In this document: piece by piece, positions 1 to 11,300 of the stretch | Position numbering within the stretch: the first letter of the stretch is position 1 | Layout of the letters: each line of letters starts with the position of its first letter | Source of the DNA: Branchiostoma floridae | Lineage: Eukaryota > Chordata > Leptocardii > Amphioxiformes > Branchiostomatidae | DNA: 64,000 nucleotides | Reading direction: 5' to 3' | Assembly: GCF_000003815.2 (NCBI RefSeq) | Contig: NC_049988.1 | Coordinates: forward strand, 246,000-309,999 | The notes under the pieces: generated by a model | Database searches by the model: none | Told to the model about the DNA's origin: nothing | What the model saw: the letters and a program-made list of their open reading frames with translations, nothing else | Position numbers and translations under genes: made by a program

Positions 1-806
1 TTAACGTCTGACCGATTCCAACTTTTATGCAGATTGTCAAGTAAGTCTTACCTTGCGGAATACCTGTATAGAAACGCTAGAGAAAACACGGCCTCTGCCT
101 CCCCTCCTCTCAAATACTTCGAAGTCTCATTCTTAGTATTGACATTTCAAAAACGGTCATAGAACTCACCAGAATTGACCAATGAGGACCTAAAGTAAAA
201 ATTTTCACGTTTCTGTTGGGCTTCGTGAGACTGAAATCTAAAATGTGACCGCGGAAAGCGATCTTAGGAAAGGAGACATTGATAGAGAACGCAAGACCCC
301 TTCCCCATTTATTTTCACGTTCTTTGTCAAGCCAATCATGTCATAGTTACAAAATATTGTTTTTTCTTTACCTACATTGATCTCTGTCAGAAATATGAAC
401 GTTTTCGTGAAACATTTCCAAGCGTAAGCTATAATTAAGAAAATATAAGCACGCGGTGCAAACATACACGGTGCTTTTCTCACTGCAGTGCGAGTTTACA
501 TCCCGTCAGAAATTATTGAAATCTATCTAAAATTTACAATTTTTTGGCCGATATCGATTGAACGAGTCTAAAACAATAATGTCTACTACTGGCAAACATA
601 TACACCGACTAATTTAGCAGCGGAAGAGTACAAATTCCAAGAGAAGATGGCTCGCTATTGCTACAGGCCACTTATCGTCCCACTCGCAAGATCAAAGGGT
701 CGGGGGGACATGGCGCCGAAGATTGTAACGTAGTCTCTTAACATTAATAACACAACTTCTAGTGTACTTTTCATGTTAATTGTAACGGTTATTATTTCGT
801 TCTCAC
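1..806. other. Gene 1 intron, no exon recognised
   Basis: AT-rich sequence downstream of the gene 1 Cys exon. Open frames here lack domain motifs. A GGTAAG donor-like site near 51 on the minus strand has an acceptor only about 12 bases upstream, too little to call an exon. Confidence 0.4.
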
Positions 807-1933
807 CTCGGCAATCGCCATTGCTCTGGTCGTATATCTCGCCATCTGGGCAAAGTCGAAGTGTTCCTAAGGTAAACGCATATTATTCCATTAATGACCT
901 CTCTGTATATTTGTAGCATTTAAGATTTCAACACTTAGTCTTCTTACAAAGGCGTCATGAGAAATAAAGGGTATTTAGAGACTTATGTTCCTTTTGGATC
1001 TGTAGTGGTATGTAAAAACATCAGAGTCCAGGGTATTGATAGATCAAAAGAAGAAAAGACAATAGTATCAAAAACATTTGATCACCCATCTCACCTGCAC
1101 AGTAGGCCTGAGAACAGCTAGTCGTTGGCACCAACTCGTACACGTAGAAAACCCCTTGTGTATCCACACACCGTTTGACCTGGATGTTCCACGGGAAAGG
1201 ACAACAGTTCCCCGGTACACCGTAGTTCGGACAAACCGTTCTGTTGACTACAGTACTGTCTGTCGGTAGGGTTCCGTTCATCCATATAGGAACCTGGGTT
1301 CCACAGTGGTACGGCTCCACACAGGTTGTAGGGATCTCACCGCCGACATAACTTATGAACCGGTACCAGCCTTTTGATAGGGTGTTGTCGCAAAGGAGGT
1401 CGCTCCCCGAGTCTACCTCGGCCGCAGCGCTTCGGCGAGCCTGGTTCAGTTCTTGATAGTCCGTACAGGGGTCAGCCCAGGCCGTATGCTGCACAAACAC
1501 TAAACACAGAACATTCTACTCAGTGGTCTATCTTTACTGATGACTGAATGTACTAGTATCTAAAATACGTACGCACAGTCAGAAAGACGCTTAGATTATT
1601 AAAGCCCAAGTGTGAAAAAATAATAGGACTTAATAAAACAAGGATTCAGTATTTATTGACTTCTAGTGAAGTACGCTGATACCTTCAACACTTTACCCCC
1701 CCCCCCTCCACTGCTTTCCTCTGTTCATACACAATGTGTTCGCAATGCTCAGTAGGCAATAATAGACGTTCCGGTAACCTCACATGATTCCAGAGGGAGA
1801 TTCTAGACTGGCTTGTTTGCCGTCTTTGCCCCCCCTCCTATTAGTCAAGGTTGATACATTAATAAGTACATCACTCACCTGTTATAAACAGCAATAGGGG
1901 CACGAGTGGTTCACATCGCAACATGTATCTCAT
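807..1933 (-). CDS. Gene 1 (partial): signal peptide, D8C and Cys exons
   Basis: Three exons: 1879-1933 (signal, phase 0-1), 1095-1499 (D8C, 405 nt, phase 1-1) and 807-866 (60 nt, phase 1-1). The start reads MRYMLRCEPLVPLLLFIT, then VFVQHTAWA before DPCTDY, a good secretory signal; a second in-frame Met lies at residue 4. D8C shows [30 protein letters not shown] and YCAG; the 60-nt exon shows CPDGEIYDQSNGDC. Exon sizes and phases match gene 2, so this is probably a tandem paralogue of the receptor. Its later exons lie left of the window, so a membrane span or U-box cannot be confirmed. The open frame past the D8C donor (EMGDQMF) is intron. Confidence 0.85.
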
Positions 1934-2850
1934 TGCGCCCTGTTCTTGTGGTTACATTCATGTAAGAAGTCTATCAAGTGTTTCATCGTTAACCGGTTTT
2001 GCGCAACGTTTCTGCAGGTGAAGGTCATAACCCGCTGCCAAGCAGCCGCTGTATGTTTCTGTAAACACTGGCGGTCTGTATAAAATCGTTTCCTGGTCAA
2101 ATATTTGAGTTACGTGTCGGCGCTTATATAGTTGCTATAGTCGTTTAAAAGGTAGCAGTGTTATTCATTTCAATGGAAGGTAGGCGACATAAATCATTAT
2201 AATTAACAGCAGACAGAAAACTCCAACCAGCATAAGTTAGATAAACATTACGTAGAAATATAAATTCCTGACCCACCTGTAATTTTCTCAATTCTTTCCA
2301 TCATGACTTAGCATCAAAATTATAAATAACAACAAAAGATCATGCCGTTGTATACTGAAGGATTAGTATCAGGCTAACGTCATCATCAATAACACGTAAA
2401 CACATACCTCTCCGTGTTTCTGTCAATGTAATATAAATTGATGTTTTCCACCAACACCATTTACATGACAAACAAGGAACAAAGATCTCATGTTGTGATA
2501 ACGTGTCATGTAACACCAGAAAAGGTCATTGCAAAAAAGGAACATGTTTTACTTATTTTTAAGTCAAGATACAATGTTTCTTTGTTATTTCGTTTTACGT
2601 AGTTTTGCCGGACAATTCAATTTGACAGTAATGTGACTCATCGTTCGCCTTTAACTATGGGATAATTATAGTACGGATGACAATCTTTTAAAGTACGAAA
2701 GTTTTGGTATAAGATGACCTTTGCAATGACGAAAGCAGGGGACGTCAACTGCGGTTCTTTAGCACGCATACGCCCCGGCAGTTTTTGAGCGAACGGGGTT
2801 TGAACAGACCCCATTATGATTTGTTCTTCTTACCGTGATCATTATCTTTG
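1934..2850. other. Upstream region of gene 1, promoter candidate
   Basis: No coding exon seen. This contains gene 1's 5' flank on the minus strand. TATA-like strings occur on the plus strand near 2078 and 2125, but none is placed convincingly for minus transcription. Confidence 0.3.
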
Positions 2851-3440
2851 CCAGAATAGCAAGGTTAAGTTTTAGGCTTGTACGTCTGTCTGTCTGTGTG
2901 TGAACAGCATAACTCGAGAAGCCTTGTATGGATCCTGATGATATTTGGTAGGTGGGTAGGGGTTGGGGAAACGAAGGTCAAGTTCGATAAAGGTTTAAAC
3001 GAATAATGGGCCCCTATCAGCTTCCTAAGGTACTGCAGCGGAACTTCCATTTTTGATATCTCGTGTTCTGGACATGCTGTGGTCGTGATTTTTGAGTGGT
3101 AGGTAGCCCTTGGGGCAGAAAGTTTGGGCCCCTAGCGGCATTTTGNNNNNNNNNNNNNNNNNNNNNNNNNNNNNNNNNNNNNNNNNNNNNNNNNNNNNNN
3201 NNNNNNNNNNNNNNNNNNNNNNNNNNNNNNNNNNNNNNNNNNNNNNNNNNNNNNNNNNNNNNNNNNNNNNNNNNNNNNNNNNNNNNNNNNNNNNNNNNNN
3301 NNNNNNNNNNNNNNNNNNNNNNNNNNNNNNNNNNNNNNNNNNNNNNNNNNNNNNNNNNNNNNNNNNNNNNNNNNNNNNNNNNNNNNNNNNNNNNNNNNNN
3401 NNNNNNTTTGGACGAGAATACAAATTTACACAAGCTCTAA
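2851..3440 (+). repeat. Dispersed repeat family R1 copy with gap
   Basis: Starts with the CTTYGCCARAA-type edge, then CATAACTCGAGAAGCC, TTTGGTAGGTGGGTAGG, GTCAAGTTCGATAA and CCTAAGGTACTGCAGC. The same blocks recur in the same order at 8.9, 43, 48, 54, 56, 58 and 60 kb. The copy is interrupted by an assembly gap. Confidence 0.7.
3146..3406. other. Assembly gap (261 N)
   Basis: Run of N inside an R1 repeat copy; open frames spanning it are artefacts. Confidence 0.99.
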
Positions 3441-3953
3441 ATATTTCATGGAGGTATTTGGTCCAAAAACATTTACCGTGTTCTGTTTAGGACTCAACAC
3501 AGCATTTACTTGTATTACTTCTATATTTCCGTACTAATCTCCTAAGTAAGTTGAACGGTGTTATAACTAGATGTTTACTGACAAAGTGAAGAAACAATTT
3601 CTAGTCGGTTCAGACATGTTTACATGACATGTTAACGGAGCCTGTTGGTGTGTTTTGAGTCTTATCATGTTTGGCAACCCTACTGTGAAAATGGTTTACG
3701 TACTTTGTTTGCCGTCTATACCTGTCTGCCTGAAAACAGATGGATTTATTGACATATACATCAATCAATTTGTGCCAGTCGGGACGTATATATCTAGTGT
3801 TACTTGTTAGTGTAAACAATATATCCCATATCAATCTAAACTTTGAATAGACTACATTGCAGCATTGTATATAGGTAGACTCAATGTAAAAGATTGTAAT
3901 CTCAAACAAACATAGGGTTAACCTCTGTGACTTAACGACTTATGTGTGTTAAG

Positions 3954-4508
3954 TGAATGGCGCCCCGCGTTGTTACAACCTAAATGGTTGTCCAGTACCA
4001 ACATGTAATTTTTTTTTTGCATTATGCCGATATTTTAACATTTGTAAAATCTCTTAAATCTCTACGTTCTCTCTCGCACCCCCTATCAAATGATAAAGCA
4101 AAAAGAAGTAAATAATTAAGTATCGCTTTACATCTTAACCCGTATATAGCAAAATTTGAATGCATAGATATTTAAGGCCCCCTTTCCACTAGACGACGAT
4201 CGCGATGCGCTCACACTGCGACCTAAATAGGATATGTGTAACCTTTGCTTTCACACTGGGTGTGTCCTACAGCATTTAAAAGTGTGATTGAGAGGACAAC
4301 AAAACATGCAGAGTGTTGAACAATTTGTTTCTTTTATGAACAATTTGTTGAGCGATATGTCAATTTTCTGGTTGCAGAGAGAGCGCGGCGAGAGCGCCGT
4401 GCGAGTGAAAATGGGGCATCAAGTGAATGGCGTCCCGCGTTGTTGCAGCCTAAACGGTTGTCCAGTACCAACATTTTTGCACTATACGGATATTTAGACA
4501 TTTGTAAA
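3954..4508. repeat. Direct repeat pair flanking an inverted-repeat element
   Basis: About 90 bp beginning GTGAATGGCG occur at 3954-4050 and again at 4422-4508, differing by a few substitutions and length changes. Between them (about 4176-4400) lies an element beginning CCCCCTTTCCACTAGACG and ending in GAGAGCGCGGCGAGAGCGCC, one of a family also at 19.7, 22.4, 25.6, 31.0 and 40.2 kb. Confidence 0.65.
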
Positions 4509-4572
4509 TTCTAAGGATAACGAAGTTCATGTAAGTATTGTAGTTATCCCTAAGGTGAGGTTACAGAATAGA

Positions 4573-4820
4573 GTCAAGTCAAGTCAGGTTTATTGCACAA
4601 CATTTGTAAACGGTTACAATGTAAGGCAAACTAAGTATATTGTATAAGTACAATGTAAGGGAAACTAAGTATATTCTATAAGACAACAAGCTATATAGTA
4701 TAATTAAACTAATGGCGTAACAATACGTGTAGCCACCAATACATGCCACTGCTAACTTTCTTATCCCTTTGTTTACATTACGACTCATGTGGCTTTCTAG
4801 TAAGAGTAGACGTTTTTTTA
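4573..4820 (-). mobile_element. LINE-type 3' tail downstream of gene 2 stop
   Basis: On the minus strand this ends with GTTGTGCAATAAACCTGAC followed by TTGAC repeats. Similar AATAAA-bearing tails occur at 35632 and 48843. The AATAAA lies about 290 nt after the gene 2 stop and is the nearest polyadenylation signal I noticed, so gene 2 may use it. No intact LINE protein is attached. Confidence 0.5.
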
Positions 4821-4879
4821 CAAACGTCCAAGAAACCAGTTAAAGTTGAACATGGCGTTCCGTAAGTTCTGTGTGAAAC

Positions 4880-5394
4880 TTAGCAGTCAACATCTGTCAT
4901 TGGAGTGGCACACCTGGATGAGTCTGACTGAGCAGAGTCCGGTCTAACATCATGACCAGACTGACTGTTATTTGCCCTGTTCTGACGCCTTTTGCGGAAT
5001 TTTTCAATCTCTTCACGTAGATCGTCAACTGGCTGAAGGTCTAGCGTATGAGCTTTCAGGTTTGGTGTGCAGCCATTTCTTTCATACCAAGCAGTTATGG
5101 CTGCCCTGTCATAGATACAACCATCGTTTGCACGCACTGGGTCTTTCATTACACTGTTGCTTATCGGGCAGATATATTTACTGGGGATAATTTCATTGGA
5201 CCTAGTATATTCGTAGGTCCCCTCGCCCCGGAAAGCTGACAGAATAGCATGTGCTTTAGCAAGAGGTACGCCGATGTTTATCAGGTCTACCTCTTTACGT
5301 GACTGAAGGTGTTCATACGTGAAATGATTTTCTGCCATGATGTTGATGTAGTCATCGAAGCCGTTTATCTTCAGGAAGTTCCGAAGTTGGTCAT
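4880..5394 (-). CDS. Gene 2 terminal exon: SAM domain plus U-box
   Basis: Acceptor CTTTCAG at 5395, stop TAA at 4882-4880, 171 codons. The first part is a SAM domain: [36 protein letters not shown]. The second is a U-box: [34 protein letters not shown], ending LREEIEKF, with the E2-contact Ile of CPI present and the PN of the usual L-x-PN loop replaced by PV. A basic, Ser-rich tail of about 38 residues follows. An in-frame ATG at 5338 gives a free-standing 152-residue frame, but this would start inside the SAM domain, so the spliced receptor model is better. SAM followed by U-box is known from the cytosolic protein WDSUB1. Confidence 0.9.
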
Positions 5395-8300
5395 CTGAAA
5401 GCGAGAAATACAGCGGTAAACCAATAGGTGAACAAATCAGAACGATATAGCATAAAAGAATTGCAGATATGATAACATCAGGAGGAATAAGTTGTCAGTC
5501 TACAGTGACCATCCGTTGCGTAGTAACAAAGTCTCCCTTACTTTAAACACATTGCTTCCATAATACACAAATAAGCTAGAAACTATAAAATGGATTCATA
5601 TTTGAGTGACTGTTGGACTTTTAAGGGAAACAATTCTTTGACAAAAAAGTTCCAGATCAAAAACTTACCAACTAACATCGTGTAGTTATTTTCGTTCCCA
5701 GCCGTTGCCATACCAACGGTGTTCTTCACCAGTGACGCCTGGCTGCTGCTGTCCACTGAGAATAGATCTTTGGATGACGCGTATGCAGGAATGGCGTATG
5801 CTCCGTCAGGTTCAAACTGTCGGTATTAAAAAAACAGAACATATTTGCGAAGTTACTGTAGCACGGGCGTAACACACCAGTTTTGTACAATGGTACAATA
5901 TGTACAACCTACATACGATCGGGCTGTTGATACCGGGGGTTTGATACAATCACATTAGGAAAGATCCATATTCATTTCGATAAGTGTGATGGGTATTCAA
6001 ACATACTGGAGGTGTAGCGATTATCAAAATCGGACCCCCTGCTGTGCGTCCCATTTGAGGGGACGTCTTTAATGGATTTTTTTACTGAGATTCGTATGAG
6101 TCAAGCGGAGGAAAAGACGTAAAGTGCTTTCTGAAAGGGCACAACATTAGGGCCTGATAGTCATCTGAACCCAGAAACTTTCGATTCTTAGTCAACAACC
6201 CTAACTACAGGAACACATTGTCACTCTTACATTTACTTTTAGTTTTTGCATCGATTCTTACAAAATCTATTTGTTATTGCTTTTGAGTTTTTTTCATAAT
6301 AGAAACTAATTCTTCTAAAATTACCTTTTCTGCTTGAGGAACAGACCGTCCTGCATCAATTAAGGACTCATAATTATCTGGAAAAGAAAACACAAAAAGA
6401 CACCTATAGTGACTGTTTGAAACATGACTATCACATGGAGACAATATTGCTTCAGGACCAAGCTATTTGGGATAATATACATATCAGTAACTCTTCAAAT
6501 CTTTACATTTTTGCAAGAACAATGATATATTGTTTGTTAGTCTATTTGCCTTTTAAAAATTGTTGCTGTTTAGCTTACTTGTAGTCATCCCCCTTAAGTC
6601 TTCGTAGGTTCTGAGGTTCCCATCTCCAAGTTCTGGTCGAGCTGGCTGACGTTCAAGCTGGTGGCTGTTATTCTGGTTGTTGTTGCGATATCTGTACAAG
6701 ATATATGGTGAAAATTTGCTTTTTTCTTATGATTTCATAATTTCTACTATTTTGCTTCGATGATGGCATACACGCGCGCATCACTTTTGTCTATTTCCTG
6801 AATAATGTATTTGACCATACTTTACATAGTTCAAGCAAATGTAAAATAAGCAAATATTTGCTATAGATTTTGGCACACGGTACATTATTCGGCATTTACT
6901 CTGTGTTTACTCATTTGTTAAATCTTCCTAAAATATTAGATATTTTCGGTCAATACTTGATTTAGCCCACCTTTCTTTCTTTATCTTCTTACGTCTCCAG
7001 TAGACAATGACGACGGCCAGACCGATGCCTACCAGCACTACTGCCACGCTGGACACAGCGATGATTGTGACTGATGTGGACGACATCCCATCTCGGTCAC
7101 CTGATAGTTAATAGCAATCAGATAGATAAACAAATAAAATTGCATTGTTTTCAAAATCAAGTTTCTCCTACTTATAAATTTAGGTAATGACAATGTAAAG
7201 TAAATCACACATGTAAGCTTGCCATGTGAGATAAGATAAACGTACCTTCTGTGTGGAGAGTACAATATGTGGCGAAAGACACATCGTCGACAGCTATGTC
7301 ACCCTGGTCTCCATTCCCAACCACGGCTTCTAGAAGAACCTACACAAGGAATAAGTTTATGACTAGGTTAATCATAGGCAGGATAGCTTAAAATGACAAA
7401 GACCTTTTGATGTAACGGTAGTTAGAAACGGAAAAAAATGAACATGTTAAGCATTCAGATCTTTAAATTATATCGAGAAGTTATGATATTTTGCAAGATA
7501 TACATAGGACTCGTATTTTGATTTATATGATCAAAACATTTAACCATCATAATTTTCCTTCAAATTACACTTAGCCACCAGTAATTCAAATATGAGATTT
7601 GTGAGTGAACTCCCTGTTTGCAAAGATCCCTAAAGGTGCGCTCCCACTGCACTTGCGTCAAGCTTGCGTCACTGCGGGCTTCGTTCACTGCGTCAATGTT
7701 TTGGCATTTTCTCTCCGATTTTTTTATAATTTAGATATTGCGTAATACGTAAAATTATGACTTAGAAGACGACAAAATACACAAAAAGACAGAAAATTCG
7801 TTCTTTATCTCTGAAATTCGTTGAGTATCCTTTGAACCCCGCAGTGACACAAGCTTGACACAAGTGCAGTGGGAGCGCACCTTTAGTCATTTTTAGCTAC
7901 CTGATAGTTCCTGTTCTTAGTGCCAATGCTGACCGAACCAAAGAGCCAGCCCCTCCCCTGTTGGCCCTGTCGTCTCCACACTTCTTCCGTTGATCCATTT
8001 TTCACATCCCTTACCAGAACATGCAGACTGCCGATGTTACGGCCTTGCATGTGGTAGAAGAATCGAAACTGGACGGGGATTAGATAAAAGTCATAGATAT
8101 AATACGCGGAAGCTAACCTCGTTATTAAAGGAGTAAAAATCAAGCTTGGTCAATCCCAAGTCTTCGGTTGTTTCTTCTAAGTGTGTTCTCAAAGGTAAAG
8201 ATAATTGTCAAACACTCGTACCTGACAAAAGGTGTCATCCGTAAAGACAGGACTGACGAGCTGGGCTTTCTCTCCTTCACGGCTGCCTGACGAGTCGATG

Positions 8301-11300
8301 AATATGTAGAAGCCTGTGGGGAAAATGGAGGTGTTGAATATCGAAGATATTGTTTAATGTTAGTTTCCTTGAAATATTCAACATTAAGAAATATAAGCTT
8401 TCTTTCGATGATTGAACATTGAAAGTACATTTCAACATAGAAAGTTCATATATTTTTAATGACAAAAATACTGTACGCAAATCATATTATCTTTAAAGAT
8501 CACATCAATACAGTTGGTACTAGTACCTATTGGGTTTTGATGAGTGTGGTCCACCGTTGGCCCAGTGCCACTAGTACTTGTTGATTCTCTGCCCCGTTGG
8601 AATTCTATGTCACCTGAACCAGCTGACCAAGAACACCAGTTTTCTTCGAAATTACATCGTCCTGGTCCTGTACATTTAATGTAAATACGTAAACAAATAA
8701 ACTTGTTTTACACATTGTGGTGATCATAAATCCATGCCTTCATATGTCAATGTATAGCTGAATTAAATACCTTTATTGCAGTCTGATTCGTCGCTTCCAT
8801 CCACGCAGTTATCTTGATAGTCACACACATAGTCCAATGAAATGCATTCACCACTGCCGCATTTAAAGGTGGCCGATGTCGCTGTACAACCGTCATTATC
8901 TGTAAAAGAAAAGAGGCACCACGGAGGTTAAGTTCGATAATGGGCCCACGGCGGCTTCCTAAGGTACTGCAGCAAAACTTCAATCTCGTGTTCTGAACAT
9001 GCTGTGGTCTTGCTTTTTTAAGTGGTAGATAGCCCTTGGGGCATAGAGTAATTGCTGTGAGTTTGGACCCCCTAGCGGCTTATTTTGGAAACTGCAGGCA
9101 CAGATTTCCTTTTAATCTTTGGACGAGAATAACTCGAGAATGTGTTGACAGATTGTCATGATTTTCGGTATGTGATGACTAACATAATGTAATATTAATA
9201 ATACCAATCAACAGCTAATTTGCATAATTAATGAGGAAAGTTTATAGATCCACTGCAGTGCACGATAGGACTTTCAAACTTGTCACAAATGTAACTGACA
9301 AAGAGAGAAATGTGAATAGACACTTGGCCAAAGCCCCCTTTCATCATTTACTACTCGGCCAGGCAGGAGTCTGGTAGAGACGACATGATTTTGACAAATT
9401 ACTTTGAAAGTTGCGCTGGAAAGTATCACAACATTGTACATAGTTTCATTGGCACCTTCGCCAAGAAGGTTATGTTTTTGGCAGCGTTTGTGGGTTTGTG
9501 GGGGACACACGTTCATCCAGTCGTTTGCTATTGGGGTAGGTACTCTTTAGTAATACATGAATAAGACCTAAGTATCTTGAATAAAATTGTTTGGCGAAGG
9601 GATGTGTTCGTGGAACTCTAGTTACCTGTGATGGGAATAGTCTTGTATAAACACACACACATGGAAACAAAACAAATAAAGACTGACCAATAATACAGCC
9701 GGGCGTTAACGTTATGTCATCTATAGCTATCGACCCCTCAGACGGCGTCCCAATATACCCTTGGAAAGAGACCTAGAACCAAATGTTCGAGGTGTAAAGG
9801 GTTAATAAAAAATGAACACATCAATGGATTAAAGGCTGAAATATTGAATCTGCACCAAGCTTCAATGTTGGTATTAGGTTTTTTAAAACATTGTCTTAAA
9901 TCATATCAAACAGAAACAAAAGTTTTACTATCGACCTAATAATAATATGAATGAAACACATACCTGAAATGTTGTTCTTTCTGTGATTGGCACCTCTTGT
10001 TTGAGCCAGGTAGGACCTTGTGGAACACTTTGCTGCCATTCTAGCCTCGCTCCCGTCCTTGATGCGACACGAACAGACAGGCTTGCGTCGCCGATGTTCA
10101 TGTAGTAGTGAAACAACAGCTATCGGGAAGATAAAAATATATTGTCTTTGAGAAGCTACATTCAATAATTCATAATTATGACCTAACCATGAAATTAAAA
10201 AAAAGAATAACAGTTCGGAATAAGACTTGCAACAGCAATTTACCAAAATCTAAGAAGACTCCAACATTATGATAATTTCCCTTTCATGCGGCTTCTTCCT
10301 CCTCATCACCTCCTATAATAAAATTCTATCGTCTGCCAGTATCGTTTTACACATTGTTAGAAATAAGTCAGATAATGGACAGGAATAACCACAGGCACAC
10401 TTACTGAACAGTTGTTATTATTGGAAATGAAGTATGTAGGAAGCAGCAAGTAGGAAGTTGCTTCCTTTGCGCCAGTTAGGTACAGGAAATATCCATCTGT
10501 GAATTAAGATAAAATATCTTTGTATATAGAGCCCGACAAATTGTAAATAATGTTATAGCTCAATGGGGTTTAAGTATTCATATGATTTTTTTGCAACAAT
10601 ACTAACAAATTATCTCTACCTGTGCTACATTTAAAATGCTTGTGTTAAACGGGCAGTTAATCTCACTCTCTAATGGTAAGAAAAAAATCCAGACAAAAGA
10701 AAGCGATAATTTCTTACACTTGTCCTTAAAATGTAGTTATTTACAATTTCCTTTGGAATAACACTGACCTGTTTTACCCTCGTGGTCAACCAACGGAACC
10801 CCAGTTTCTGACCCACCAAGTCCCCGTGTCCAGTCGGCACTGTCACTTTTCAGTTGGATCCAGTTACACAAGCCATTCTGGAAGTTACATCTTCCAGGGT
10901 AGCTTCCTGTTTAGACAAATTATTGGGGTGATGTTAATGTTCAAAATTACAGCAATGTTAACACTAATACCACTTCCCGGGCCAAATTAGGACCAACGTC
11001 ACATATCTAGCCGGGGCCCGGCACATATGCACCGGGCATGCTGTTAACTTTTTTGTGTTATTTTTGTGTTTTTGTTGTCTTTCATATAGTACCTTTCATT
11101 CCTCAAAAATGCCCGGACGGGCCTCTTCGTGGAAAAGTGATGATAGCTTAAAATGTCTATGATGTTGAATGTTGATAATCTGAATAGAAAGAAAAAGGAT
11201 CGCTTACCACAATCACTTTCATCACTTCGATCCCCGCAGTCGTCTGTGAAGTCACACTGGGTAGTTTGAGGCAGACAGACAGCGTTGTCACATACAAACT

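Noticed and set aside
3017-3490. Long frames across N
   Set aside because: Open only because of the gap.
4880-5338. Free-standing 152-residue U-box protein
   Set aside because: Its ATG lies inside the SAM domain; extending to the CTTTCAG acceptor completes SAM and joins in phase with the receptor tail.
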